Assembly: GCA_965224525.1 (NCBI GenBank)
Contig: OZ245050.1
Span: forward strand, 4,216,001-4,280,000
Length of the DNA: 64,000 nucleotides
Direction of reading: 5' to 3'
DNA from: Granulosicoccus sp036478565
GTDB taxonomy: Bacteria; Pseudomonadota; Gammaproteobacteria; Granulosicoccales; Granulosicoccaceae
In this document: positions 1 through 9,225 of the stretch, one piece after another
Numbering within the stretch: position 1 is the stretch's first letter
How the letters are laid out: each line of letters opens with the position of its first letter
Position numbers and translations under genes: made by a program
Notes under the pieces: model-generated
Told to the model about the DNA's origin: nothing
Database searches by the model: none
Seen by the model: only the letters and a program-made list of their open reading frames with translations

Positions 1-668
1 AGGGCATTGCCATCGATATTGATCTTACCGTCCAGACAGATCAGGTTGCCTTCATCGGTGACCACCAGTGGATTGATTTCGACCAATGCCAGATCCTTTT
101 CGACAAACAGTCTGCATAGCCCGGTCAACAGCATGGAAAACTCTTTGATCTGCGCCCCTTCAAGCCCCAATCCAAACGCCAGTTCACGACACTGATAAGG
201 CATCACACCGACCAGCGGATTCAATTCAGCCTTGAGGATTTTTTCCGGTGTGTTATGCGCTACCTCTTCGATCTCCATACCACCTTCGGTAGACGCCATG
301 ACAACCACACGTTGGCTGGCACGATCAATCACCATGCCAAGGTACATTTCGTTGGCAATGTTACAAGTCTCTTCGACCAACACCGTGTTGACGGGTTGAC
401 CGGCAGCATCGGTTTGAATGGTAACCAGTTGGGTTCCGAGTATGGTTTCTGCATAGTCGGCGGCCTCAGCTGGCGTATCAACCAGCTTGACGCCGCCTGC
501 CTTGCCTCGCCCGCCTGCGTGCACCTGTGCCTTGACAACCACCTTGTCGGTTGCCAGTTTCGCGGCGGCGGCACTGGCCTCAGCCGGTGTGCTGGCAATG
601 ATATTGTTCGGCACGGGCATGCCATAAGCCTTGAACAAGGCCTTGGCCTGGTACTCGTGTAGATTCAT
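1..668 (-). CDS. sucC: Succinyl-CoA ligase (ADP-forming) beta subunit, 5' part
   Basis: The beta subunit of succinyl-CoA synthetase converts succinyl-CoA, ADP and phosphate to succinate and ATP in the TCA cycle; it carries the ATP-grasp fold and pairs with SucD. The first 222 or so residues are present and the rest lies beyond the window start. The N-terminus MNLHEYQAKALF and the following KAQVHAGGRGKAGGVK nucleotide-binding segment are hallmark SucC sequences, and the ATG at 668 matches the usual family start. It is the last visible gene of the icd-sucA-sucB-lpd-sucC series, 112 bases after lpd. No stop or frameshift is seen in the visible part. Confidence 0.95.
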   Translation of the reverse strand, partial: MNLHEYQAKALFKAYGMPVPNNIIASTPAEASAAAAKLATDKVVVKAQVHAGGRGKAGGVKLVDTPAEAADYAETILGTQLVTIQTDAAGQPVNTVLVEETCNIANEMYLGMVIDRASQRVVVMASTEGGMEIEEVAHNTPEKILKAELNPLVGVMPYQCRELAFGLGLEGAQIKEFSMLLTGLCRLFVEKDLALVEINPLVVTDEGNLICLDGKINIDGNA

Positions 669-780
669 CTGAACTCCATGGTCTATCGATGTTGCCAGTC
701 GTTGAAATCAACGAGCCGGTATAAGACTGTTTGGTGAAAGGCGGTTACACCAAAGTTATCAAGTCGCTTCCAGGTCGACT

Positions 781-2217
781 TCAATTGCGTTTTCGATTGG
801 CTATATGGATAGCACGACCATCGGCACTTAATGCCGCTTCATGCAGAGCCTCTGACAAGGTAGGGTGGGCGTGGATGGTATGCGCGATATCTTCGATGGT
901 GGCATCAAACTCCATCGCCAGTACCGACTGCGCAAGCAGCTCGGATGCATTAGGGCCAATAATATGTGCGCCCAGCAAACGATCATTGCTCTTGTCACGC
1001 AACACCTTGACCATACCGCCGGTATCACCCTTGGCTTTGGCTCGACCACTGGCAGCAAATGGGAAACTACCGACTTGGTAGTCAATGCCCTCGCTGGTCA
1101 ACTCCTCTTCGGTCTTGCCCACCCAGGCCACTTCAGGATGCGTATAGATGACGTTTGGCATAACGTCATAATTCATGGTCGCCTGCTCTCCGGCAATGCG
1201 CTCTGCCACCATCACACCTTCTTCTGAACCTTTGTGCGCCAACATTGGGCCACGCACAACATCACCGATAGCATACACACCTGGCACATTGGTTTTGCAA
1301 TGATCGTTAACATGGATCAAGCCGCGTTCGTCAAGCTCCACCCCGGCTTCGTCGGTCAGCACACCGTCGATAAAGGCACGTCGGCCAACCGCAACAATCA
1401 ACTTGTCGAACAGCTCTTCGTGCTCGCCATCCTTGTCTTGATAACTGACGTTGACTTGCTCCCCTTTGATTTCGCTACCCATTACTCGCGTACTGAGCCG
1501 AATGTCGAGGCCTTGCCTGGAAAAAGTCTTTAGCGCTTCTCGCGCTATTGCCTTGTCAACCATGGGCAGGAAGGTGTCCTGTGCTTCGAGCATGACCACT
1601 TCGGAACCGAGGCGACGCCACACACTGCCAAGCTCCAGCCCGATGACTCCCGCCCCAATGACGCATACTTTACCCGGCACTGATAACCAGTCAAGCGCGC
1701 CGGAAGAGTCCACAATGATATCGCCTTCCAGCGGTGTCGCCGGCAGTTCAATCGGCACCGAGCCGGTTGCGATGATCACGTTTTCTGCAGCCAGTGTGGA
1801 TTCACTGCCGTCGTGTGCAGTTAGCTTGACCTGCCTGTCGACAAGCAGTTGTCCACGGCCCTGCAGCCATTCGATGTCATTTGCCTTGAACAGTGACGCA
1901 ATGCCGCCTGTCAGCTCCTGGACTATTTTGTCCTTGCGACTGATCATTTTTGGCACGTCCAAAGCGACCTTGTCTACAATGATGCCCATATCGGCAAACT
2001 TGTGATTGGCCTTGTCATAGTACTCGGTCGTTTCGAGTAACGCCTTGGAGGGGATACAGCCAACATTCAGGCAGGTTCCGCCAAGCGCTGGCTTGCCCTG
2101 TTTGTTGAGCCACTCTTCAACACAGGCCACCTTCAGCCCCAGCTGGGCCGCACGAATGGCGGCCACATAGCCAGCGGGTCCGCCACCGATCACCACTACG
2201 TCGTAACTGTCAGCCAT
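781..2217 (-). CDS. lpdA: Dihydrolipoyl dehydrogenase (E3)
   Basis: FAD enzyme that reoxidises the lipoyl arm of 2-oxoacid dehydrogenase complexes with NAD+. The 478-residue protein begins MADSYDVVVIGGGPAG (FAD-binding dinucleotide fold), carries the redox disulfide C49/C54 in GGTCLNVGCIPSK, a second NAD-binding GAGVIGLELG near residue 185, and the C-terminal HPTLSEALHEAAL that supplies the catalytic His/Glu to the partner subunit. An in-frame upstream start at 2229 would add four residues; the ATG at 2217 fits the family better. It lies directly after sucB and before sucC, so it probably serves mainly the 2-oxoglutarate dehydrogenase complex. Length is normal for the family. Confidence 0.95.
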   Translation of the reverse strand: MADSYDVVVIGGGPAGYVAAIRAAQLGLKVACVEEWLNKQGKPALGGTCLNVGCIPSKALLETTEYYDKANHKFADMGIIVDKVALDVPKMISRKDKIVQELTGGIASLFKANDIEWLQGRGQLLVDRQVKLTAHDGSESTLAAENVIIATGSVPIELPATPLEGDIIVDSSGALDWLSVPGKVCVIGAGVIGLELGSVWRRLGSEVVMLEAQDTFLPMVDKAIAREALKTFSRQGLDIRLSTRVMGSEIKGEQVNVSYQDKDGEHEELFDKLIVAVGRRAFIDGVLTDEAGVELDERGLIHVNDHCKTNVPGVYAIGDVVRGPMLAHKGSEEGVMVAERIAGEQATMNYDVMPNVIYTHPEVAWVGKTEEELTSEGIDYQVGSFPFAASGRAKAKGDTGGMVKVLRDKSNDRLLGAHIIGPNASELLAQSVLAMEFDATIEDIAHTIHAHPTLSEALHEAALSADGRAIHIANRKRN

Positions 2218-2407
2218 TGTGCACACCATGTCCGAGCAGAGAAGCCCGTTATTATATCCCGGTATCGGTAGGCACTGTCACCTTGAACGGCCCGGATATC
2301 AGGTTTTTTAAGGTTACTTCAAGGCAAAACGGAAGCCATTGGAACCACTAAGCTCGAATCATTAAAGCAGCCAACCGACCTGCCCGGTTTTACATGAGGC
2401 ATCCGTA

Positions 2408-3673
2408 CTAAAGGTCGAATACCATGAGCGCCGGATCCTCAACCAATTCCTTGATTGTTTTCAGGAAACCCACCGCGCCCTTGCCGTCTACGATACGGTG
2501 ATCGTAAGACAGGGCGATATACATCATCGGTCGAATCACCACCTCGCCATTGATAGCAACAGGCCTGTCCTGGGTTGCATGCATGCCCAAAATGGCACTT
2601 TGCGGCGGGTTCAAAATGGGCGTCGACAATAGCGATCCGAACACACCGCCATTGGATACTGTAAAAGTACCACCCGTCATCTCTTCCAGAGAGAGTTTTC
2701 CGTCCCGGGCTTTTTCAGCATAGGCTGCAATCGCCGTTTCCATATCAGCCAGTGACATGTGTTCGGTATTCCTGAGAACAGGCACAACCAGGCCTCGCTC
2801 TGACGACACTGCCACGCCAATATCACAATAACCGTGATACACGATATCATCGCCATCTATAGACGCATTGACATCGGGGTAGCGTTTCAGTGCTTCGGTT
2901 GAAGCTTTCAGGAAAATCGACATAAAGCCGAGCTTTATACCGTGAGCCTTTTCAAAGCGCTCTTTCATCCCTGAGCGGAGTTCAATAAAAGCTGACATGT
3001 CGACTTCATTGAAGGTCGTCAGCATGGCCGTATTTTGTGTCGCCGACAACAAGCGCTCGGCGATACGGGCGCGCATTCGCGTCATGGGTACACGACGTTC
3101 GGTTCGCTCGCCACCGTCGCCACTCATTTCCAATGCTATAGCGGCAGTGGAAGAAGCCGCCTTTGCATTGGCAGCATTGGCAACATTCCCACTGCCAGAC
3201 TCACTATTCGATCTGTCACTGGCAGCAGAAGCAGTTTTACCAGCGGCAAGATGTTGTTCGATATCGTCTTTTACAATGCGGCCATTCTTGCCAGTACCGC
3301 TTATATCGTTGGCCAACAGCCCGTGCTCTGCCAGTAGCTTGCGCACACTTGGACTGGTTTGCGGATCAGCGACAGCAGAGCCTGCCGCCGGAGTTGCCGC
3401 TGCACCCGGCTGAGCACTTTCGCCTGCAGTCGCACTGCCTTCCTCAATAGTACCTATAAGCTGGTGTGCGACAACGGTTGTGCCTTCTGCCTCCAGTATT
3501 TTTCCTAATACACCATCTTCAGCGGCTGGCACTTCAAGCACGACCTTGTCGGTCTCGACATCCACCAGCACTTCGTCACGGCGAATCGGATCGCCTTCTT
3601 TTTTATGCCAGGTTACGATCAGCGCATCAGCGATCGATTCGGGCAGGGTCGGTACCTTTATCTGGGAGCTCAT
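2408..3673 (-). CDS. sucB: 2-oxoglutarate dehydrogenase E2 (dihydrolipoyl succinyltransferase)
   Basis: Core acyltransferase of the 2-oxoglutarate dehydrogenase complex, passing the succinyl group from the E1 cofactor to CoA. The 421-residue protein has an N-terminal lipoyl domain with the lysine in ETDKVVLEV (about K43), an Ala/Ser-rich linker, a peripheral-subunit-binding domain (SPSVRKLLAEHGL ... GTGKNGRIVKDD, about 107-143), a second flexible linker and the catalytic domain ending with SYDHRIVDGKGAV, which holds the active His. The ATG at 3673 gives the typical MSSQIKVPTLPES start; a possible start at 3694 adds only seven atypical residues. It sits 111 bases after sucA. Confidence 0.95.
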   Translation of the reverse strand: MSSQIKVPTLPESIADALIVTWHKKEGDPIRRDEVLVDVETDKVVLEVPAAEDGVLGKILEAEGTTVVAHQLIGTIEEGSATAGESAQPGAAATPAAGSAVADPQTSPSVRKLLAEHGLLANDISGTGKNGRIVKDDIEQHLAAGKTASAASDRSNSESGSGNVANAANAKAASSTAAIALEMSGDGGERTERRVPMTRMRARIAERLLSATQNTAMLTTFNEVDMSAFIELRSGMKERFEKAHGIKLGFMSIFLKASTEALKRYPDVNASIDGDDIVYHGYCDIGVAVSSERGLVVPVLRNTEHMSLADMETAIAAYAEKARDGKLSLEEMTGGTFTVSNGGVFGSLLSTPILNPPQSAILGMHATQDRPVAINGEVVIRPMMYIALSYDHRIVDGKGAVGFLKTIKELVEDPALMVFDL

Positions 3674-3784
3674 CGAATCAGTTCGCCTCTGCAAAGTCGT
3701 TGCTCATACATAGTTATGACTCTCATACATCATTTTAGCTTCGTTAGCCATAAGGCCAGCGTACCGTCCATAGTCGCTCATAAA

Positions 3785-6649
3785 CTAACGAGTCTGACTA
3801 TTCTCGATCATTCCCAGCGCTTCCTGCACCAGCCGTTTTTGCTCAATTAAATGCTGACTCATGTAGCCGCTGGCTGGTGACGCCGAGGGGGCTCTGCCAG
3901 CAAAATAGACTTCATGGATATTTTCCGGCATTACCCGCTCAATACGGTGCCTGTTCGATCGCCACGCGCCCTGATTACGTGGCTCTTCCTGACACCAGAG
4001 AATATCCTGCACATTGGGGTACCGCGCAAGCGCTGCTTTCATTTCGTCGTACGGAAACGGGTATAACTGTTCCAGCCGGATCAACGCGACATGTTCCAGC
4101 TCAGCCTCGCGCCGGGCTTCCAGCAAATCGTAGTAGACCTTGCCGCTGCAAAAAACCAGCCGTGTCACCTTGTCGGCTGTCAGCTTATCAATTTCACCAA
4201 TAACCGGCTGAAAGCGCCCGTCAGCCAGATCCTCAAGCGTTGATACGGCCAGTCGATGACGCAGCAGGCTTTTGGGCGACATCACAATCAGCGGTCGCCG
4301 CATTGGCCGCACCATTTGCCGGCGTAACATGTGATAACACTGCGCAGGCGTGCTAGGCACCAGGACCTGCATATTGTCTTCGGCGCATAGTTGCAGGTAA
4401 CGCTCAAGCCGTGCAGAGGAGTGCTCCGGCCCCTGCCCCTCGTAACCGTGTGGCAACAACATAACCAGCCCGCACAATCTGCCCCATTTGGTTTCGCCCG
4501 AACTGATGAACTGGTCGATAACAACCTGGGCACCATTGGCAAAGTCTCCAAATTGGCTTTCCCAGATAACCAGCGTACCGGGATCAGCCGTGGCATAGCC
4601 GTATTCAAATGCAAGCACCGCTTCTTCCGACAGTACCGAATCAATAACCAGAAACTCGGCCTTATCAGTCAGTTCACGCAATGGTACATACGCGCCCGGC
4701 TGAGTCTGGTTATGCAATACCGCGTGGCGATGCGCAAATGTACCTCGACCGGAATCCTGACCCGAAAGCCTGACGTTATAGCCATCATGCAGCAACGAAG
4801 CGTACGCAAGTGTTTCTGCATAACCCCAGTCAAGCGGTAATGCACCGGCTGTCATCTTGCGTCGATCCTCAACAATTTTCTTGACGCGGGAATGCAGCAC
4901 CAACCCGTCGGGCAAATCATGCAGTTTGTTGGCGAGTTCCTGCAGCGTCGCCACTGGCAATCGCGGATCGTGTTCTGTACGCCAGTCATCACCGACAGCG
5001 CTCCAGTCATAGGTCATCTCGGGTGCTTCGGTCACGCCCTCAAGAATATCTTCGGCTACCGTTTCGCCTTTATCTAGCGCCTCTCGGTAGTCTTCGACCA
5101 GCCGATCTGCTTCTTGCGTACTCAGTACGCCGTCGCGAGCCAGGTGGTCTGCATACAACTTGCGCGTGGTATCCAGTGGTTTTATCAAACGGTACATGAT
5201 CGGCTGTGTCACCGATGGCTCGTCAGTTTCGTTATGGCCGTGCCGTCGATAACACACCATATCGATAACGACATCTTTCTTGAACGCCATGCGAAAGTCG
5301 ATCGCAAGCTGCGTGACAAAATAGACAGCCTCCGGGTCATCGCCATTGACATGAAATATCGGGGCGTTGATCATTTTTGCCACATCACTGGCATACAAGG
5401 TTGATCGAGCATCAGCAGCATTGCTGGTGGTAAAGCCGATCTGATTGTTGATAATGATATGAATAGTGCCCTTGGTCGAAAAACCCCGCGAATCTGCCAT
5501 GTTGAACGTCTCCATGACCACACCCTGCCCGGCAAAGGCGGCATCACCATGTATCGCAATGGGGATAACCAGATCACCGTCCTTATCACCATAACGGTCC
5601 TGGCGAGAACGCACCGAACCTTCGACAACTGGCGATACAATTTCCAGATGGGATGGATTGAATGCCATCGCCAGATGCATATGACCGCTTTGCGTTTTGA
5701 TATCGGAGCTGAACCCCTGGTGATATTTTACATCCCCCGATGAAAGACTTTCATTGTGCTTGCCTTCAAATTCCTGAAACAGTTCGGCCGGGTTTTTGCC
5801 AAGAATGTTTACCAGTACATTCAGGCGGCCTCGATGCGCCATGCCGATGACCATGTCCTTTACACCGGCAGCGCCTGCCCGGCGCACCAGCTCGCTCATG
5901 ATGACAATCAGGCTTTCCCCACCTTCCAGTGAGAATCGTTTCTGGCCAACATAGCGCGAACCCAGGTGACGTTCCATGCTTTCTGCAGCAGTCACTCGTT
6001 GCAGAATCCATTGACGAGTCTCTGGATTTAGCGCGGGAGCTGAGGCCACGCTTTCGATACGGTGCTGCAACCAGTCTTTCTGTGGCGTGTAATCGATATA
6101 CATGAACTCATAACCGATCGATCCGCAGTAACAAAGCTCAAGGTGTTCGACAATCTCGCGCAGTGTTGCCTGATCAATCCCTTCCAGTGAAGGTGTCTGG
6201 AAACTTGTATCCAGATCGGCCTCAGACAACTTGTTTTCATGCAGGCGCAGCTCACGCACCATCGCAGATTTTTCAACACCCAGCGGATCTGTCTTCGCCA
6301 GCTGGTGTCCACGCACCCGATAGGCGTTGATCAGCTGTGTGACATGGATCTGTTTCAGGTCGTGCGATGCAGCTGCATCAATAACGGGTGCTGGCCTGCA
6401 CCGCCCGCTGGCCACCAGTTGTCGGAAATGATCGCGAACGTCAGAATGCGGGATATCACGTGCGTTTTCCGCAACCAACGGCAGGTTTGCAAAATAATCG
6501 CGCCAGCTTTCTTCAATCGAATTCGGGTCTCGCAGGTACTGTTCGTACTGACTTTCAAGCCACGGCATATTAGCGCCACCGAGCAAGGACGTTGCCCATA
6601 GCTCCTGCATGGAAGCGGGTGGCTGTATCGACTTGGGATTTGCACTCAT
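3785..6649 (-). CDS. sucA: 2-oxoglutarate dehydrogenase E1 (thiamine-diphosphate decarboxylase)
   Basis: Decarboxylates 2-oxoglutarate and transfers the succinyl group to the lipoyl arm of SucB. The 954-residue length is normal. The N-terminal MQELWATSLLGGANMPWLESQYEQYL segment is the family's E2/E3-binding start. The thiamine-diphosphate core is visible in the GMAHRGRLNVL motif, IHGDAAFAGQG and NNQIGFTTSN, and the C-terminal transketolase-like half carries HGYEGQGPEHSSARLERYLQL. An AGGA lies upstream of the ATG at 6649. It follows the putative isocitrate dehydrogenase gene by about 50 bases, which would put the two successive oxidative decarboxylations of the TCA cycle in one transcript. Confidence 0.96.
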   Translation of the reverse strand: MSANPKSIQPPASMQELWATSLLGGANMPWLESQYEQYLRDPNSIEESWRDYFANLPLVAENARDIPHSDVRDHFRQLVASGRCRPAPVIDAAASHDLKQIHVTQLINAYRVRGHQLAKTDPLGVEKSAMVRELRLHENKLSEADLDTSFQTPSLEGIDQATLREIVEHLELCYCGSIGYEFMYIDYTPQKDWLQHRIESVASAPALNPETRQWILQRVTAAESMERHLGSRYVGQKRFSLEGGESLIVIMSELVRRAGAAGVKDMVIGMAHRGRLNVLVNILGKNPAELFQEFEGKHNESLSSGDVKYHQGFSSDIKTQSGHMHLAMAFNPSHLEIVSPVVEGSVRSRQDRYGDKDGDLVIPIAIHGDAAFAGQGVVMETFNMADSRGFSTKGTIHIIINNQIGFTTSNAADARSTLYASDVAKMINAPIFHVNGDDPEAVYFVTQLAIDFRMAFKKDVVIDMVCYRRHGHNETDEPSVTQPIMYRLIKPLDTTRKLYADHLARDGVLSTQEADRLVEDYREALDKGETVAEDILEGVTEAPEMTYDWSAVGDDWRTEHDPRLPVATLQELANKLHDLPDGLVLHSRVKKIVEDRRKMTAGALPLDWGYAETLAYASLLHDGYNVRLSGQDSGRGTFAHRHAVLHNQTQPGAYVPLRELTDKAEFLVIDSVLSEEAVLAFEYGYATADPGTLVIWESQFGDFANGAQVVIDQFISSGETKWGRLCGLVMLLPHGYEGQGPEHSSARLERYLQLCAEDNMQVLVPSTPAQCYHMLRRQMVRPMRRPLIVMSPKSLLRHRLAVSTLEDLADGRFQPVIGEIDKLTADKVTRLVFCSGKVYYDLLEARREAELEHVALIRLEQLYPFPYDEMKAALARYPNVQDILWCQEEPRNQGAWRSNRHRIERVMPENIHEVYFAGRAPSASPASGYMSQHLIEQKRLVQEALGMIENSQTR

Positions 6650-6702
6650 GAATTCAGGTCCTGCCAGAACAACATGCTTAAAAGCTAAAGATAGTCGCGT
6701 TG

Positions 6703-7740
6703 CTACAAATGTGCCGGGATATTGTCGATAACAGCTTGGGTAAACTCATCAGTATTTAACTTGCCACCAAGATCTCGCGTACTTTGGCCATTCTCGATAG
6801 CACCCAGCAGGCTCAACCGCAGTGCGTGGCCGAGATCGTATCGGTCGATATGATTGAGTAACATGCCAAATGCAAGCAGTACAGCCGCCGGATTGGCAAT
6901 ATTCTTGCCAGCGATGTCCGGTGCAGTCCCGCCCGCCGGGTCAAACATGGCGATTTCAACATTATTGTCTTCATCAAACGAGTAGTTACCACTGGCGCCG
7001 GTGCCCAGACTGCCAACCAGACCCGAGGCCATGTCCGACAAAAAATCACCGTATTCGTTTAGCACCAGAACAACTTCATACGCCGATGGATCAAGAATGA
7101 TTTTAGCCAGCAGTGCATCGAACAACTCGACGTGATGGTCAACATCCTGGTATTGCTTGTGGACTTCAGCCACCACAGACTCAAACAGACCGTCTGTGAC
7201 CCGCTGGATTGTATGTTTGGAGGACGAGGTCATTGAGTAGTGGTTGTTGGTATAGGTCATACCCTTGCGACGAGCCAGCTCAAAGGCAAATTTGGCGGCT
7301 TGCATGCACGGTTTTCGTTCCACCATCCGCAGCGACACGGCGGCATCCTGCCCGATAAGCTGACCGGGATCATCATAGGTTCCACCGGTGGCTATCCGCA
7401 CGATATGCAGGTTGACGTCTTCCTTGAAGTTGGAATGAATGCCTTTTATTGAAATTGCCGGCCGATATATCACGCTGAAATTACAGCGACGACGAATCAG
7501 CGCATTGGGGCTGCTCGTTTTTGTCACAGTCGGGTACTTCACCGCCAGCCTGGTGCGCTGCATTGACTCTGCAGCCTCGTCGATAACAGCCTCGCCCCTG
7601 GCTTCGCGCGTTTCCAGACTCCAGTCGACCGGCAGGAAAGTGAACTCACACGGCAGGGATTCGGCCACGGCATGCAATGACTCGGCAAGTTCCGGCCCGA
7701 TGCCATCACCCAACAATTCTGTTATCTCAATACCGCTCAA
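6703..7740 (-). CDS. Isocitrate/isopropylmalate-family dehydrogenase, probably NAD-type isocitrate dehydrogenase
   Basis: A beta-decarboxylating dehydrogenase of about 345 residues. Visible family motifs are GDGIGPEL near the start, NEYGDFLSDMASGLVGSLG (metal-binding aspartates) and TAPDIAGKNIANPAA; the Asp-Ile in APDIAG is the NAD-type signature where NADP enzymes have Lys-Tyr. Position just upstream of sucA favours isocitrate as substrate. Several usual residues differ: the His before GTAPD is Gly, the REN-TGG motif reads RIATGG, and the lysine region reads SMTSSSKHT instead of VHKANVMK. I chose the TTG at 7740, which has GGAG six bases upstream; another TTG at 7767 lacks such a site. No ATG is available near the N-terminus. 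Substrate is inferred. Confidence 0.75.
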   Translation of the reverse strand: MSGIEITELLGDGIGPELAESLHAVAESLPCEFTFLPVDWSLETREARGEAVIDEAAESMQRTRLAVKYPTVTKTSSPNALIRRRCNFSVIYRPAISIKGIHSNFKEDVNLHIVRIATGGTYDDPGQLIGQDAAVSLRMVERKPCMQAAKFAFELARRKGMTYTNNHYSMTSSSKHTIQRVTDGLFESVVAEVHKQYQDVDHHVELFDALLAKIILDPSAYEVVLVLNEYGDFLSDMASGLVGSLGTGASGNYSFDEDNNVEIAMFDPAGGTAPDIAGKNIANPAAVLLAFGMLLNHIDRYDLGHALRLSLLGAIENGQSTRDLGGKLNTDEFTQAVIDNIPAHL

Positions 7741-7812
7741 TAGCCGCTCCGGGCAACGATCTGACAAGAAGGTACACCAATTTATCGTGTCTGCCCACCG
7801 CCATAAATACCG

Positions 7813-8391
7813 TTACATCTGTTCCTCGTCGTCATCATCTGCATCAATCCAGTCATCAGGGTCACCGGCACTGTCAGCCGCACCGACTATCGCCTCATCA
7901 GAATCGATTGAAAAACGTTCGGGATTTGCCCAGAAACGAGCGTTCAACCACTCTGGCGGTTGTTTATAGTTGCTCAAACGGTATTCGTACAGCGTATCTG
8001 AGAATCCGGCATTTCCTTTGTCAATGTCGTTCAGACTCAAGCGTCGAAATCCCAACGCGAAATACCGTTGAGCGGGCAGTTGCAGATCATTCTCACCAGC
8101 GTGTACAAGCAGTCGTCCAGGAAACAGACGACAGGCCAGACCAAGCGTTGTATCAATCGAAGAGCAGGAGGCAGGCATGTTCAACAAGGCCATATCTGCC
8201 TGACGCTCGGTAAACGGCGCGGCAGCGCACTCATCAACCGTGGTAAACACGATACAGGTGCATTCGCGTTTCAGTCGCTCCAGCAATGCGCCATGACAGT
8301 GTCCTAACACCGCGATTCTGTGCGGCTTGCTGGCCGTTTCATGCAGAATCAATTTCAGTAATGGCTCTAGTAACGGCACCGAGTCAGACAT
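7813..8391 (-). CDS. Conserved protein of unknown function (DUF6231-like)
   Basis: A soluble protein of 192 residues with no signal peptide or membrane segment. The N-terminal half (RIAVLGHCHGALLERL, then FTERQADMALLNMP) looks like a nucleotide-fold or hydrolase-like domain without a clear active site. The middle has YEYRLSNYKQPPEWLNARFWANPERF, a signature I associate with the DUF6231 family of gammaproteobacteria, and the C-terminus is strongly acidic. The ATG at 8391 is preferred; an in-frame TTG at 8406 would overlap the stop of the upstream DUF1244 gene as TTGA. Both genes form a tight pair in front of the TCA operon. Function unknown; the family assignment is from memory. Confidence 0.75.
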   Translation of the reverse strand: MSDSVPLLEPLLKLILHETASKPHRIAVLGHCHGALLERLKRECTCIVFTTVDECAAAPFTERQADMALLNMPASCSSIDTTLGLACRLFPGRLLVHAGENDLQLPAQRYFALGFRRLSLNDIDKGNAGFSDTLYEYRLSNYKQPPEWLNARFWANPERFSIDSDEAIVGAADSAGDPDDWIDADDDDEEQM

Positions 8392-8402
8392 TGGCTGCAG
8401 AC

Positions 8403-8711
8403 TCAACCGTGAGTCGCCTTGTATGCAGCCACTTGCTCAGGCGTCGCTTCTGTCTGGTGTTTGGCTTTCCACTGTGCATACGGCATTCCGTATATATGTG
8501 TTCGCGCATCTTCATAGTCCAGTTCGATTGAACGCTCGTTGGCGGCCGCCACATAATATTTGGACAAACAATTTCGGCAAAAACCCGAGAGGTTCATCAG
8601 ATCGATGTTCTGTACATCGCTACGTTGACGAAAATGCGCCACCAGCGTGCGAAAAGCCGCTGCCTCCAGCTCGGTTTGAGTTGCCTTATCAAGTGAGTCG
8701 ATGATTGCCAT
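8403..8711 (-). CDS. DUF1244 family protein
   Basis: A small soluble protein of 102 residues. The core LNLSGFCRNCLSKYY-like stretch (here NLSGFCRNCLSKYYVAAA) followed by YEDARTHIYGMPYAQWKAKHQ is the DUF1244 signature, a family widespread in alpha- and gammaproteobacteria without known function. The two cysteines in FCRNC could bind metal, but this is inference. The ATG at 8711 begins MAIIDSLDKATQTELEAAAF, a normal family N-terminus; longer in-frame starts reach over the divergent DUF3301 gene and are unlikely. It is immediately upstream of the DUF6231-like gene and probably co-transcribed with it. Confidence 0.85.
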   Translation of the reverse strand: MAIIDSLDKATQTELEAAAFRTLVAHFRQRSDVQNIDLMNLSGFCRNCLSKYYVAAANERSIELDYEDARTHIYGMPYAQWKAKHQTEATPEQVAAYKATHG

Positions 8712-8792
8712 GGTTTCTCTCTGCAATGATTTCCCAGTATTATAAGGAGCAAAAGGCACAATGGCGCATAAAGAGGCGTAGCAGAACAATAC

Positions 8793-9140
8793 ATGACTGG
8801 CAATCCCTTCCTTGATCTGCTGTTGTTTGCCATCCCGGCAGCTGGGTTGGTGCTTTGGTGGACTGGCGCTCGCGCCCGTGAACTGGCTATCGAGCATGCG
8901 CGCAATGCTTGCCGCAAGCAATCTGTTCAGTTTCTTGACCAGACAGTGGCTCTGGTCAGCATGCGACCGGGTCGCAGCACCACAGGCTCGACTTGCCTGA
9001 CCCGGGTTTTCGGCTTCGAATTCACCGATCAGGGTGAACATCGGGATAGTGGCACAGTCACAATGAACGGCCAGCAGCTGTTGCGTGTACATTTCCCCTA
9101 TACACGTGACGCAGACGGAAACCGCGTTTACCAGCAGTGA
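8793..9140 (+). CDS. DUF3301 family membrane-anchored protein
   Basis: A 115-residue protein with one N-terminal membrane segment (LLLFAIPAAGLVLWW) followed directly by ARARELAIEHARNACRKQSVQFLDQTVAL, the conserved DUF3301 stretch, and a short beta-rich C-terminal domain (VFGFEFTDQGEHRDSGTV ... VHFPY). The family occurs in gammaproteobacteria and has no established role; the topology puts the C-terminal domain on one side of the inner membrane. It is transcribed divergently from the DUF1244 gene, with about 80 bases between them, and precedes ychJ. The ATG at 8793 gives the expected short N-terminus. Confidence 0.85.
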   Translation: MTGNPFLDLLLFAIPAAGLVLWWTGARARELAIEHARNACRKQSVQFLDQTVALVSMRPGRSTTGSTCLTRVFGFEFTDQGEHRDSGTVTMNGQQLLRVHFPYTRDADGNRVYQQ

Positions 9141-9225
9141 CTTACGATCCGCATATTTGACGCAAATAAAGTGCTGCAACTAGGACTAAGCTACACTGAC
9201 AGGCAGTCTACACCCAGGAAAGCCC

